This document shows positions 35,284 to 45,203 of a DNA stretch of 64,000 nucleotides, piece after piece. Origin of the DNA: Polaromonas sp. GTDB taxonomy: Bacteria; Pseudomonadota; Gammaproteobacteria; Burkholderiales; Burkholderiaceae_C. The stretch covers positions 1 through 64,000 of the forward strand of contig JAAFIP010000010.1 in the NCBI GenBank assembly GCA_013297865.1, written 5' to 3'. A program made the translations under genes and the position numbers. The first letter of the stretch is position 1. Every line of letters begins with the position of its first letter. A model generated the notes under the pieces. It had not been told where the DNA came from, did no database searches, and saw nothing but the letters and a program-made list of their open reading frames with translations.

Positions 35284-36528
35284 TCAATCCCAAGACAGAG
35301 CGCCACCCGATTGGTATTCAATTACCCGGGTTTCAAAGAAGTTACGCTCTTTCTTCAAATCAATCATCTCGCTCATCCATGGGAAGGGGTTTTCTTCACC
35401 GGGGAAAAGCTCCTCCAGGCCAATCTGTGTGGCGCGGCGGTTGGCGATGTAGCGCAGATAGCCCTTGAACATGGATGCGTTCAGGCCCAGCACGCCACGG
35501 GGCATGGTGTCTTCGGCATAACGGTATTCCAGCTCGACGGCTTTCATGAACAGGGCGTTGATTTCCGCCTTGAACTCTGATGTCCACAGATGCGGGTTTT
35601 CCAGTTTGAGCTGGTTGATCAGGTCGATACCGAAATTGCAGTGCATCGACTCATCACGCAGGATGTACTGGTATTGCTCGGCCGCGCCGGTCATTTTGTT
35701 CTGACGGCCCAAAGCCAGGATCTGGGTAAAGCCCACGTAGAAGAACAGGCCTTCCATCAGGCAGGCAAACACGATCAGCGACTTGAGCAAGGTCTGGTCT
35801 GCTTCGTGTGTGCCAGTCTTGAAATTGGGATCCGAGATCACCGAAATAAACGGGATCAGGAACTGGTCTTTGTCCTTGATGGACTGCACTTCGTTGTAAG
35901 CGTTGAAAATCTCCGCTTCATCCAAGCCCAGTGACTCAGTGATGTACTGGTATGCATGGGTATGGATGGCTTCTTCAAAGGCCTGACGCAGCAGGAACTG
36001 GCGGCACTCAGGTGCAGTGATGTGGCGGTAGGTGCCCAGCACGATGTTGTTGGCCGCCAATGAGTCAGCGGTCACAAAAAAGCCCAGATTGCGCTTGATC
36101 AGGCGACGTTCGTCTTCCGTCAGGCCGTTAGGGTCTTTCCACAACGCAATGTCACGCGTCATGTTGACTTCTTGCGGCATCCAGTGATTGGCGCAGGTCG
36201 CCAGATATTTTTCCCAAGCCCATTTGTACTTGAAGGGCACGAGCTGGTTGACATCGGTCTGGCCATTGATGATGCGCTTGTCGGCGGCGTTCACGCGCTG
36301 GGCCACAGGCTTGGCAGTGGCAGAGGAAGCGGCTTGCACAGTGGCTGCAGGCGCAGATACCGGTACAGGTGCGCCATCATCAAGCAGGCGGCGAACGGGA
36401 GTTTGAGAAACTGCCGGGGGAAACTGATCCAAGCGGCTTTCTACAGAGCCACTGAATACTGCGCTTTGAACTGCGCCCTGTGCTGCGGATGGCAGCGCGG
36501 GTTTAACTTCTTCGTCCCAGGTCAACAT
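35284..36528 (-). CDS. nrdB: Class Ia ribonucleotide reductase beta subunit
   Basis: The 414-residue protein carries the diiron-tyrosyl radical cofactor. An N-terminal low-complexity extension of about 85 residues precedes the ferritin-like core. Iron ligands are seen in [10 protein letters not shown] (Glu, His, with the radical Tyr four residues after the His, about residues 186-195), [12 protein letters not shown] and [10 protein letters not shown]. The C-terminus that docks on NrdA is QSGGALSWD. It lies 189 bp downstream of nrdA on the same strand. Confidence 0.95.
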   Translation of the reverse strand: MLTWDEEVKPALPSAAQGAVQSAVFSGSVESRLDQFPPAVSQTPVRRLLDDGAPVPVSAPAATVQAASSATAKPVAQRVNAADKRIINGQTDVNQLVPFKYKWAWEKYLATCANHWMPQEVNMTRDIALWKDPNGLTEDERRLIKRNLGFFVTADSLAANNIVLGTYRHITAPECRQFLLRQAFEEAIHTHAYQYITESLGLDEAEIFNAYNEVQSIKDKDQFLIPFISVISDPNFKTGTHEADQTLLKSLIVFACLMEGLFFYVGFTQILALGRQNKMTGAAEQYQYILRDESMHCNFGIDLINQLKLENPHLWTSEFKAEINALFMKAVELEYRYAEDTMPRGVLGLNASMFKGYLRYIANRRATQIGLEELFPGEENPFPWMSEMIDLKKERNFFETRVIEYQSGGALSWD

Positions 36529-36717
36529 AAATTATTCCAATACTTCAATTATGAGAGCAGAGCTTGCAAAATGCAAAGCGTTTACTCACTGCGCGGTTTG
36601 ATTGTGTTGCTGTTTTGCATCGTAAGAGTGCATATATGCGAACAAGCTATGTTTTTAGCAGCACTGAAAATCCGCGGATTTTTGCAGTGCTGCCGTAGAT
36701 TGCCGTGGTCTATTTGC

Positions 36718-39660
36718 TTACTGGCATGCCTCACAGGTTGGGTCATCCACTCCACAGAACTTGATGTCAGTGGCAGGCGTTGCGCTCATCTGCGCGCGCG
36801 CTGCAGCCGCCGCTGCGTCCAGCGCAGACATTGCAGGAGCTGCTGCGCCCACACCGCTGACCGTGCCGGAAGACACCGAGTTCATGTTACCTGCCTTGAC
36901 GGTGGACTTCTCTGCATGTGTAGCGCCGACAGTGCGCAGATAGTAGGTCGTCTTCAGGCCACGCAACCACGCCAGCTTGTAGGTGTCGTCCAGCTTCTTG
37001 CCTGAGGCACCGGCCATGTAGATATTGAGTGACTGCGCCTGGTCAATCCATTTCTGGCGGCGCGCAGCGGCTTCGATCACCCAGGTGGTGTCCACCTCAA
37101 ACGCCGTGGCGTACAGGGATTTGATCTCGGCAGGCACGCGGTCAATCGGGCGCAGGGAGCCGTCGTAGTGCTTGAGGTCTACCACCATCACGTCATCCCA
37201 CAGACCCAGGCGCTTGAGGTCGCGCACCAGATAGCCATTGATGATGGTGAACTCACCCGACAGGTTGGACTTGACGGACAGGTTGCCAAAGCAGGGCTCA
37301 ATGCAGGCGTCCACACCAATGATGTTGGAGATGGTCGCGGTGGGCGCAATGGCCACACAGTTGGAGTTGCGCATGCCGTCTTGGGCAATCTTCTTGCGCA
37401 GTGCGTCCCAGTCCAGCTTGGCGGAGCGGTCCACTTCCACATAGCCGCCACGTTCCTTGGCCAGCAGGTCCAGGGTGTCGAGCGGCAAAATGCCGCGATC
37501 CCACAGAGAGCCTTTGTAGCTTGAATACTGGCCGCGTTCTTTAGCCAGCTCGGTAGATGCCCAGTAAGCGTAGTAGCAGATAGCCTCCATCGATTCATCT
37601 GCAAAATCCACAGCTGCCTGGCTGGCGTAAGGAACGCGCAGCTCATACAGGCTGTCCTGGAAAGCCATCAGGCCCAGGCCTACCGGACGGTGGCGCATAT
37701 TGGAGTCACGCGCTTTTTTCACCGCGTAGTAATTGATGTCAATCACGTTGTCCAGCATGCGCATGGCCACAGTGATGGTCTTTTTGAGCTTGTCGTGGTC
37801 CAGCTTGCCGTCCTTGAGGTGCTGCACCAGATTGACTGAGCCCAGGTTGCATACTGCCGTTTCGGTATCACTGGTGTTGAGCGTGATCTCGGTGCACAGG
37901 TTGGACGAGTGCACCACACCGACGTGCTGCTGGGGCGAGCGCACATTGCAGGCGTCTTTGAAGGTGATCCAGGGATGCCCTGTCTCAAACAGCATGGTGA
38001 GCATCTTGCGCCACATGTCGGCCGCCTGCACTTTGCGGAAAGGCTTGATTTCGCCTGCCGCCGCTTTGGCCTCATAAGCCACATAGGCTTTTTCAAAGTC
38101 AGCACCGAATTTGTCATGCAAGTCGGGCACATTGTTGGGCGAGAATAGGGTCCACTCACCTTTTTCCATCACGCGGCGCATGAACAGATCGGGAATCCAG
38201 TTGGCGGTGTTCATGTCGTGCGTACGGCGGCGGTCATCGCCAGTGTTTTTGCGCAGCTCCAGGAACTCTTCCATGTCCAGGTGCCAGCTCTCCAGATAAG
38301 TACAGACTGCGCCCTTGCGCTTGCCGCCCTGGTTCACAGCCACTGCGGTGTCGTTGACCACCTTGAGGAAAGGCACCACACCTTGTGATTCGCCATTGGT
38401 GCCTTTGATATGGGCTCCCAGAGCGCGCACGCGCGTCCAGTCATTGCCCAGGCCGCCAGCGAACTTGGAGAGCAAGGCGTTTTCCTTGATCGATTCGTAG
38501 ATGCCGTCCAGATCATCAGGGACCGTGGTCAGATAGCAGCTGGAGAGCTGCGAGCGCAGGGTACCGCTATTGAACAGCGTGGGCGTGCTGGACATGAAGT
38601 CAAACGAGGACAGCACCTCATAGAACTCCACAGCACGTGCTTCGCGGTTGATCTCATTCAGGGACAGACCCATGGCCACACGCATGAAAAAAGCCTGGGG
38701 CATTTCAATGCGGGTTTTGCGCACATGCAGGAAATAGCGGTCATACAGGGTTTGCAGGCCCAGGTAGTCGAACTGCAGGTCGCGCTCAGGCTTGAGTGCT
38801 TCACCGAGTTTTTTCAGGTCAAACTGCAGCAGGCGCTCATCCAGCAGATCGTTTTCCACGCCCTTCTTGATGAACTTGGGGAAGTATTCAGGGTACTTTT
38901 CGCCCATCTGATCGTGCGTTGCCTCTTCACCCAGGATTTCCTTGCGGATGGTGTGCATCAACAGGCGAGATGTCGCGTAGGTGTAGTCAGGGTCTTTTTC
39001 AATCAGGGTACGGGCAGCCAGGATGGAGGCTTTGTAGACCTCATCCACGGGCACGCCGTCGTACAGATTGCGCAGGGTCTCCGACAGAATCGGCGCTGGC
39101 GTAATGTCTTTGCCCAAGCCTGCGCAGGACGACTCGATCAGGCCCTGCAGCTTGGCCATATCCAGGGCTACCCGCTTGCCGCCATCCATCACATGCAGCA
39201 CAGGCGCAGTTGCAACAGCAGCAGGCGCTTGTTTGGCGCGCTCCTGGGTGCGGCGCTCACGGTACAGCACATAGGCACGCGCCACTTCCTGGTAGCCGCC
39301 GCGCATCAAGCCCAGCTCCACCTGGTCTTGCACATCTTCAATATGGAAGGTGCCACCACTGGGGCGTGAGCGCACCAGCGCTTTGACGACCGACTGTGTC
39401 AGGCCTTCTACCGTTTCGCGCACGCTGGCTGAAGCAGCGCCCTGGGTGCCATGCACCGCCAGAAATGCCTTCATCATGGCCACGGTGATTTTGCCCGGCT
39501 CAAAAGGCACAACTGCGCCATTGCGGCGGATGATCTGGTATTGCGCAAGGTTTTGCGACACGCCCGATCCGGGCAATGGACGGTCTACACCACGCGATGG
39601 ATCGCTGGCTGCCGATGGCGATGATGGCGCATAAGATTCGGTAAGGGTGACGGTTTGCAT
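36718..39660 (-). CDS. nrdA: Class Ia ribonucleotide reductase alpha subunit
   Basis: This 980-residue protein reduces ribonucleoside diphosphates. Two ATP-cone-like modules precede the catalytic barrel: YQIIRRNGAVVPFEPGKIT near 41 and VLHVMDGGKRVALDMAKLQ near 150. The active-site set is complete: LSSCYLTT, SNLCTEI (with the Asn, Cys and Glu) and AVCNLGSVNL. The C-terminal CEAC pair (DPTCEACQ) re-reduces the active site. Start ATG 39660 has GAGGAA upstream; the frame remains open to 39720. Two NrdR boxes lie about 115-165 bases upstream. Confidence 0.96.
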   Translation of the reverse strand: MQTVTLTESYAPSSPSAASDPSRGVDRPLPGSGVSQNLAQYQIIRRNGAVVPFEPGKITVAMMKAFLAVHGTQGAASASVRETVEGLTQSVVKALVRSRPSGGTFHIEDVQDQVELGLMRGGYQEVARAYVLYRERRTQERAKQAPAAVATAPVLHVMDGGKRVALDMAKLQGLIESSCAGLGKDITPAPILSETLRNLYDGVPVDEVYKASILAARTLIEKDPDYTYATSRLLMHTIRKEILGEEATHDQMGEKYPEYFPKFIKKGVENDLLDERLLQFDLKKLGEALKPERDLQFDYLGLQTLYDRYFLHVRKTRIEMPQAFFMRVAMGLSLNEINREARAVEFYEVLSSFDFMSSTPTLFNSGTLRSQLSSCYLTTVPDDLDGIYESIKENALLSKFAGGLGNDWTRVRALGAHIKGTNGESQGVVPFLKVVNDTAVAVNQGGKRKGAVCTYLESWHLDMEEFLELRKNTGDDRRRTHDMNTANWIPDLFMRRVMEKGEWTLFSPNNVPDLHDKFGADFEKAYVAYEAKAAAGEIKPFRKVQAADMWRKMLTMLFETGHPWITFKDACNVRSPQQHVGVVHSSNLCTEITLNTSDTETAVCNLGSVNLVQHLKDGKLDHDKLKKTITVAMRMLDNVIDINYYAVKKARDSNMRHRPVGLGLMAFQDSLYELRVPYASQAAVDFADESMEAICYYAYWASTELAKERGQYSSYKGSLWDRGILPLDTLDLLAKERGGYVEVDRSAKLDWDALRKKIAQDGMRNSNCVAIAPTATISNIIGVDACIEPCFGNLSVKSNLSGEFTIINGYLVRDLKRLGLWDDVMVVDLKHYDGSLRPIDRVPAEIKSLYATAFEVDTTWVIEAAARRQKWIDQAQSLNIYMAGASGKKLDDTYKLAWLRGLKTTYYLRTVGATHAEKSTVKAGNMNSVSSGTVSGVGAAAPAMSALDAAAAAARAQMSATPATDIKFCGVDDPTCEACQ

Positions 39661-39774
39661 TGTTTCCTCTGGCTTGGCTTTTATGGATACTACATTCTCT
39701 ATGGCGTGACGGCTGCGCAAGGAAGATCTGAGACTTTGAAGACCTCCCCCAATACGCTGCTTTGCTTCCAGCAG

Positions 39775-39822
39775 ACACTATATCTAGTGTGCGGGCAGAT
39801 AGCAAGACACTAGATGTAGTGT
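39775..39822. promoter_or_regulatory. Pair of NrdR boxes
   Basis: Box 1 is ACACTATATCTAGTGT (39775-39790) and box 2 is ACACTAGATGTAGTGT (39807-39822). Both match the known NrdR palindrome (ACAC-8-GTGT), and their starts are 32 bases apart, three helical turns, the usual spacing. NrdR bound with dATP/ATP would repress nrdAB. No gene lies in 39661-40069; the rest of the gap shows only a possible terminator at 39977. Confidence 0.9.
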
Positions 39823-39970
39823 ATCGCGCTACCAACCCGTTTGCATCAACTATTGGTAAAAAAACGCTACATATAAGCTAGCAAATACCCGAATATGGGG
39901 TCGATTTCCGTGCTTTGCAAGACACTGGCAGGTGGTCAACGCAAGCCAAAGCGCGCGCCTGTTGCATTGA

Positions 39971-39999
39971 AATACAAAGGCCTAATAAGCATGGGCCTT
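39971..39999 (-). terminator. Possible terminator after ampD
   Basis: AAGGCC (39977-39982) and GGCCTT (39994-39999) form a six-pair stem. On the minus strand it is followed by TTTGTATTT. It lies about 70 bases past the ampD stop and would end the pilSR-ampD transcript before nrdA. Confidence 0.5.
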
Positions 40000-40069
40000 G
40001 GGCGCGTTTTTGGTCTGCAAAGGCGCATGCAGGTTTGCCATCGCCAATGGCATGGCCCGGGCAAGGGCA

Positions 40070-40663
40070 TTAGGCTTTTGGGTTTTCACCAGACAAAAAG
40101 GGGAAGGCTTGCGGTTCCCACGCAACACTTTGCGCCAGTCTGGCCCAGTCAAACCCTGCGCCGGGGTCCTGCTTTCGCCCCGGGGCGATGTGCTCATGGC
40201 CCACAACAGCGGAGATCGGGTAACGCTGGCGCAGTGCTTTACACAGATGGGCCAGGGCTGTGTACTGCGCGCTTTCAAAGCGCCCTCCCTCCAGGCCTTC
40301 CAACTCAACGCCTATGGAAAAATCATTACATTGATTGCGCCCCTGAAACTCCGAAACCCCTGCATGCCAGGCGCGTTCGTCGCAACTGACAAACTGCCAC
40401 AGCGCCCCCAAACGCGTGATGAAAAAATGCGACGACACCTGGATGCCGCGGATAGACTGGAAGTACGGGTGTGCATCCCAGTCCAGGCGGTTGGTGAACA
40501 AAGCCTGCACCTGGTCTGTGCCATATTCGCCGGGAGGCAGGCTGATGGAATGCACGACCACCACATCCACAGCCGTGGCCTCAGGTCGTGGGCCGTAATT
40601 GGGCGAGGCCAGATGCTGCGCCGGGCGGTACCAGCCGGCGTCCCAGTGCGCGTCGCCAGCCAT
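40070..40663 (-). CDS. ampD: 1,6-anhydro-N-acetylmuramyl-L-alanine amidase AmpD
   Basis: The 197-residue cytoplasmic amidase recycles murein by cleaving the anhydromuropeptide. Zinc ligands fit VVVVHSISLPPGEYG (His), HAGVSEFQGRNQCNDFSIGVELEG and VVGHEHIAPGRKQDPGAGFDW (His, Asp). The start at 40663 gives the family N-terminus (HWDAGWYRPAQH). Frames open to 40786 reach into pilR in another frame and are ignored. It follows pilR by 10 bp. Loss of ampD often derepresses beta-lactamases, but no ampR/ampC is in the window. Confidence 0.94.
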   Translation of the reverse strand: MAGDAHWDAGWYRPAQHLASPNYGPRPEATAVDVVVVHSISLPPGEYGTDQVQALFTNRLDWDAHPYFQSIRGIQVSSHFFITRLGALWQFVSCDERAWHAGVSEFQGRNQCNDFSIGVELEGLEGGRFESAQYTALAHLCKALRQRYPISAVVGHEHIAPGRKQDPGAGFDWARLAQSVAWEPQAFPFLSGENPKA

Positions 40664-40673
40664 GGCAGCCGCC

Positions 40674-42209
40674 CTAGGCACCATTGGAGGGCACTTGCGC
40701 ATCAATGCCCAGGCGCACCATACGGTAGCGGATCTGGCGCAGGCTGATGCCCAGGCGCGCTGCAGCGGCAGTGCGGTTAAAGCCACACTCGGTCAGTGCC
40801 TGCAGCAAAATGGCTTTTTCCTGATTGTCCAGATGCGATTGCAGATCGCTGGGCATCACCGCTGGGGAGGTGACGGCCAGGCTGTCGGCGCTGGATACAA
40901 GCGGCTCGCTGTCGGCCCCATACACCAGCATTTCATCGTCTTCCAGCTCCAGTTCATCACCCTCGGACAGTGCGAGCGAGCGATGCAGAATATTTTCCAG
41001 CTCACGCACATTGCCGGTCAACGGGCTGCGCTGCAAGGCTGCCATCATCGCCTTGGAGACTGCGCGCGGAGCCTGGCCGCTGTCGGCGGCAATGCGTGCG
41101 AGCAAAGCCTCGGTAAGCTGGGGCAGGTCTTCGCGCCGGTCCCGCAGTGCAGGCAGGGCAATCTCGATCACATTCAGACGGTAATACAGGTCTTGTCTGA
41201 ACAGGCCCTTGGCGGCCTGGGCTGCCAGATCGTGGTGGGTGGCGCTGACGATGCGGGTATCCACCGCCTCCTCCTGGGTGCCGCCCAAGGCGCGCACGCT
41301 GCGCTCTTGAATAGCGCGCAGCAGCTTGGCCTGCATGGCCAGGGGCAGGTCGCCAATCTCGTCGAGAAACAGGGTACCGCCATGCGCTGCCTGAAAATAC
41401 CCTTCGCGGTCTTGCGTTGCGCCGGTGTAGGCGCCTTTGCGCGCACCGAAAAATTCTGCTTCGAGCAACTGCTCGGGGATGGCGCCGCAGTTCACCGCGA
41501 CAAACGGGCCACTTGCACGGTGGCTGCAGGCATGGATCGCCTGCGCAACCAGCTCTTTGCCCGTGCCTGACTCTCCGCGCACCAACACCGGCGCCATGCT
41601 GCGGGCCACTTTCTGCACCCGCTCGCGCACCGAGCGCATGGTGGGCGAGTCGCCTACCATGCGCAGCAATGCGACTGGCAGCGGCACCTTGGCCGGGGCG
41701 GGTGGCGCGCACAGCGCCTGCTCCACGGTCAGCTCGTTATCGTCCTCGATCAGGTCTGCATTCGGGCTTTGCACCGGGGCAGACGGGCTCGGCTGGGCTT
41801 GCGATGCACCGTTAAGGCCCGACTGCGAAGAGCGTACCGCCTGGGCCACCACACTGCGAAACTGCTTGAGGTCCACAGGCTTGGTCAAATAGTCAAACGC
41901 TCCTGCCTTGAGCGCCTCCACCGCATTTTCGGCAGAGCCATAGGCCGTGATAACCACGCAGCGTTCGCTGCGCTGCTGCTGGCTTAAAAACCGCAGCACA
42001 TCCAGGCCCAGCCCGTCCTGCAAACGCATATCCGAGATCACCGCATCAAAGCGTTGCTGCCCCAGCGCCTGCAGGGCCTGCTCCACGGTCTCTGCGGTGT
42101 GCACCACATAACCTTCGCGCACCAGACTGAACTCATAGAGTGTGCGCAGATCAGGCTCATCGTCAATGACGAGGATGGTGGGGCGATCAGTTTCGTTGCT
42201 TGCAGCCAT
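40674..42209 (-). CDS. pilR: PilR, sigma-54-dependent response regulator
   Basis: The 511-residue regulator has a receiver domain (residues about 10-125, VIDDEPDLRTLYEF, acceptor Asp in VISDMRLQDG). An AAA+ domain follows with Walker A GESGTGKELVAQ and Walker B FLDEIGDLP, then a Fis-type helix-turn-helix at the end (NRTAAAARLGISLRQIRYR). The sigma-54 contact loop near residue 260 reads GAYTGA instead of the usual GAFTGA. It should activate pilA transcription with PilS. It begins nine bases after pilS and precedes ampD. Confidence 0.94.
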   Translation of the reverse strand: MAASNETDRPTILVIDDEPDLRTLYEFSLVREGYVVHTAETVEQALQALGQQRFDAVISDMRLQDGLGLDVLRFLSQQQRSERCVVITAYGSAENAVEALKAGAFDYLTKPVDLKQFRSVVAQAVRSSQSGLNGASQAQPSPSAPVQSPNADLIEDDNELTVEQALCAPPAPAKVPLPVALLRMVGDSPTMRSVRERVQKVARSMAPVLVRGESGTGKELVAQAIHACSHRASGPFVAVNCGAIPEQLLEAEFFGARKGAYTGATQDREGYFQAAHGGTLFLDEIGDLPLAMQAKLLRAIQERSVRALGGTQEEAVDTRIVSATHHDLAAQAAKGLFRQDLYYRLNVIEIALPALRDRREDLPQLTEALLARIAADSGQAPRAVSKAMMAALQRSPLTGNVRELENILHRSLALSEGDELELEDDEMLVYGADSEPLVSSADSLAVTSPAVMPSDLQSHLDNQEKAILLQALTECGFNRTAAAARLGISLRQIRYRMVRLGIDAQVPSNGA

Positions 42210-42218
42210 GGCCAGATT

Positions 42219-44012
42219 CTAGAGCGGAACGAACTCAAACGACACGCGGCTGGAAACCGCCTTGATCTGCACAAAAAACTCATTGCCCGCCTGGCCCGCG
42301 CCCACATCGCTGTGCTCAGCACGCGCGCTGCGCTGGTAGCCAATCACCGCGCCGTGCCTTTCGCACAGCTCGCGGCAGATGTACAGGCCCAGGCCGCTGG
42401 AGCGGCTTTCCGAACTGAAAAACGGCTCAAACAGATGCCGCTGCACGCCCTGCTCTATCGGAGGCGCATCGCTCCACACCGCCAGGCGCAGGCTGGTTGC
42501 CTCGGGCGGATCACTCTCGCTGTAGCTGTCCTGGGCCTGGGGTGACTGGATAAATACCTCGATGGCTGCTGGCGATTTGCTGGCGTAGCGCAAGGCGTTG
42601 TCCAGCAAGTTGACCAGCACGCGGCGCAGATGGTCTTCTTCAAACAGTACCGTGCTGCTGATCTTGCTGAACGGCAGGCGCAGCTGCTCGCCGCAGCCGT
42701 TTTGTGCAGCCCAGTCGCGGCATATCGACAGGATCATCTGCTCGGCTTCTGGCAGATGCTGGGACGGCGCAGCCAGGGGCTTGGCCCGCGAGACATCCAG
42801 CACATCATCCACGATGCGCGCCAGGCGCTTGGCATTGTGCTGCACCATGCTGGTGAGCTTTTGGTGCGCTGGCGAAGTCAGCTCCTCGGCCAGCAGGGCA
42901 TTGGCCTGCGTGATGGCCGACAGCGGGTTGCGGATTTCGTGTGCCACGGCCGCTGACATGCGCCCCATGGCGGCCAGCTTGTCGGTGCGCAGCCTGGCTT
43001 CCATCTCCCGCAGGTCTTCCAGAAACAGCACACACATCGTGTCCGCATCATGCATGCCGCTGTGGCTGGCCATGGCCAGTTGGGTGCGCACCTGCAGACG
43101 CTGGGTAGCCCCCGCCGTGTCCACAATAGACACCTCGCGCTCATAGGGGCGCAGATTGACCAGGGTGCGGTTGGCCAGGTCCAGCAACGGCCGCCAGGCG
43201 GGGTAGGCTGTGAGGTCGAAGCTGGTATGGGGCAGCAGCACGATCTGCGCGGTGCTGTCGTAGCTGCCTGCAGACTGCGTGCGAGGCCCCAGCATGGCGC
43301 GCGCGGCGGGATTGGCCGTACGCACCACACCGCTAGCATCCACCACCAAAATGCCGTCACCCAGCGAATCAATTACCAACTGGTTGACCTGGGTTTGCAC
43401 CCGCGCGGCCATGTAGCTGCTGCGGGCAATGCGCTCCTGGCGTGCCAGCCGCACGGCCAGTTGGTTGGCCAGATAGGCCACCGCAAACAGCCCCGTGCCC
43501 GTGATGGCGGCCTGCAGGTAGCGCGTGGTCACATCGTTGCCGCCCAGAATGGAAAACTGCCAGGCCTCTGCCAGCAACACCACCGTAGCGGTAGCCGCAG
43601 TGCCCAAGGCCAGCAGCAGCGGCCCCAGCACCGCAGCCAGCAAGACGGGCAGCGCAAACAGGGGCGTGAAATTCATGCTGCCCACCTGCAGATACAGCAG
43701 GGTGGAAAACACCAGCACATCGGCGCCCACAGTGACCAGCCATTGCGGGTCAAATTGTTGTACCGGCCGCCGCGGCTTGCCTGCCAGGCGCACCCACCAT
43801 GTCAGGGCCAGATACCCAATCGACATGAACAGGGCCAACGCAGGTGGCGTGGGACCCATGATCTGAAAAAACACCATCAGTAGCAGCAGCACCGTGGCCA
43901 CCACGATGCGCGCCGCCATGAAGCCTCGCCACAGCCTGGGCAAGCCCTCCTCTACACCAGTTGCCGTAAACGCATGGGTTGACTCAGTCCACAGCGACTG
44001 CGCCTGGTTCAT
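42219..44012 (-). CDS. pilS: PilS sensor histidine kinase
   Basis: The 597-residue kinase has about six N-terminal membrane spans (residues 30-200), as in Pseudomonas PilS. A PAS-like region around VVDASGVVRTANPAARA follows. The phosphoacceptor His is in AVAHEIRNPLSA near residue 354. The ATP-binding domain has LVNLLDNALRYASK (N-box) and SSGLGLYICRELCERHG (G-box). It pairs with PilR to sense pilin levels in the membrane. Its start overlaps the preceding gene's stop by four bases (ATGA). Confidence 0.94.
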   Translation of the reverse strand: MNQAQSLWTESTHAFTATGVEEGLPRLWRGFMAARIVVATVLLLLMVFFQIMGPTPPALALFMSIGYLALTWWVRLAGKPRRPVQQFDPQWLVTVGADVLVFSTLLYLQVGSMNFTPLFALPVLLAAVLGPLLLALGTAATATVVLLAEAWQFSILGGNDVTTRYLQAAITGTGLFAVAYLANQLAVRLARQERIARSSYMAARVQTQVNQLVIDSLGDGILVVDASGVVRTANPAARAMLGPRTQSAGSYDSTAQIVLLPHTSFDLTAYPAWRPLLDLANRTLVNLRPYEREVSIVDTAGATQRLQVRTQLAMASHSGMHDADTMCVLFLEDLREMEARLRTDKLAAMGRMSAAVAHEIRNPLSAITQANALLAEELTSPAHQKLTSMVQHNAKRLARIVDDVLDVSRAKPLAAPSQHLPEAEQMILSICRDWAAQNGCGEQLRLPFSKISSTVLFEEDHLRRVLVNLLDNALRYASKSPAAIEVFIQSPQAQDSYSESDPPEATSLRLAVWSDAPPIEQGVQRHLFEPFFSSESRSSGLGLYICRELCERHGAVIGYQRSARAEHSDVGAGQAGNEFFVQIKAVSSRVSFEFVPL

Positions 44013-44245
44013 CCGCCCTCCAGCTGCTTGAGGTGGGCCGCACTGCAGTAGCTACCCTGGCGGCCAGTGAGCGCGTCAGACTGCGGCAGATGCAGGCCGC
44101 AGGCTGCGCAGCGCAGCATGGGCTGTGGCGTGCCCGGCGCTTTGGCTGAAGACGGCTTGGGCGGCGGCACTTTATCGGCTTTGCGGTTGCTGCGCCAAAG
44201 CCAGAATGCGACAGCCAGCACCAAAAGAACAGTCAGGTATTTCAT
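44009..44245 (-). CDS. Small membrane protein with CxxC pair, PP0621-like
   Basis: The 78-residue protein has one N-terminal membrane span (YLTVLLVLAVAFWLW), a proline/lysine linker and a cytoplasmic C-terminal part with CAACGLHLPQ and a further Cys in GSYCSAAH. The spacing suggests a small zinc ribbon. Similar small proteins occur next to pilS in betaproteobacteria and Pseudomonas (PP0621 family). It overlaps both neighbours by four bases (ATGA at each end), so the ccsA-like gene, this one and pilS are translationally coupled. Role unknown. Confidence 0.8.
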   Translation of the reverse strand: MKYLTVLLVLAVAFWLWRSNRKADKVPPPKPSSAKAPGTPQPMLRCAACGLHLPQSDALTGRQGSYCSAAHLKQLEGG

Positions 44246-45078
44246 GGTGCACGCTGCAAAATAATCTCCAACACAAAACGGGAGCCGACATAGGCCAGCA
44301 AGAGCAGCGCTGCGCCAGCATACAGCACACGCACTGCGCGCTTGCCCCGCCAGCCCCATTGCCAGCGGCCCCACAGCAGCACCGCAAAGGTGATCCACGA
44401 CAGCACCGAAAAAATGGTTTTGTGGTTCCACTTCCAGGCCACGCCCTGGCCGTAGAGATATTCGCTGAACAGCCAGCCCACCAGCAACGTCGCGCTCAGC
44501 AGCATGAAGCCTGCCATCACAAAGGCAAACATCAGGCGCTCCAGGGTCATCAAGGGCAGACCGACCTGCTGGGCTTCGTCCACCGGGCCTGCGGCGCCCA
44601 GGCGGATCTGCGCCTCCGAGCGTGTCATCAGCCAAGCGTGCACCACCGCAGCCGCAAACAGGCCATACGAGGCAATGCCCAGCGCCCAGTGCAGCGGCAG
44701 CCACAGCGAAGTGCGTCCATTGAGCACCGCCCCGGGAAACACCAGACCCAGCAGCACGGCCGCCGCGCCCAGCACAGCCAGTGCCTTGCGTGAATGCAGC
44801 TGCGGATAAAAACGGCTCTCCAGCGCATAGACCGTCAGCACCAGCCAGGCCGTCATCGAGACCGCTGGGCCAAAACCAAAGCTTGCACCCACACCGGTTT
44901 GCCCTGCCAGCCCAAACAAACCCGTGGCAAGCACCGCGCCATGCAGCGCCCAGGCCGCCAGCAGCGCCGCGCGCACCGCCTGCGCACCCATGCCACGCCA
45001 GACCACGGGCAGCACATAGGCCAGAACAGCCAAAATGCCCAGCAGCCAGACGGCGGGTGACACAGCAGATAAAATCAT
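44242..45078 (-). CDS. CcsA/YpjD-family inner-membrane protein
   Basis: The 278-residue protein has about eight hydrophobic segments. LPLHWALGIASYGLFAAAVV and the segment around WKWNHKTIFSVLSW carry histidines and tryptophans in the positions of the cytochrome c assembly (CcsA/CcmC) domain. E. coli YpjD, also next to ffh, is the closest known relative. Haem transport is possible but unproven. ATG 45078 was chosen; a frame open to 45114 exists. It is divergent from ffh with 125 bp between the start codons. Confidence 0.85.
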   Translation of the reverse strand: MILSAVSPAVWLLGILAVLAYVLPVVWRGMGAQAVRAALLAAWALHGAVLATGLFGLAGQTGVGASFGFGPAVSMTAWLVLTVYALESRFYPQLHSRKALAVLGAAAVLLGLVFPGAVLNGRTSLWLPLHWALGIASYGLFAAAVVHAWLMTRSEAQIRLGAAGPVDEAQQVGLPLMTLERLMFAFVMAGFMLLSATLLVGWLFSEYLYGQGVAWKWNHKTIFSVLSWITFAVLLWGRWQWGWRGKRAVRVLYAGAALLLLAYVGSRFVLEIILQRAP

Positions 45079-45203
45079 GCCAGAAGTGTACCCCGGGCTT
45101 AGCACTTTCAGCACCTGGTGTGCATGGCATCCCTACGCTGCCAGAAATGCCCCGTTACAGCGCCTGCGTGCAAAGCTCTGCCCCAACCTGACCCCCGAAC
45201 CCC

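Noticed and set aside
44246-45130. N-terminal extension of the small CxxC protein to about 370 residues
   Set aside because: The extra part is the CcsA-like gene read in another frame; the ATGA overlap at 44242-44245 marks the true start.
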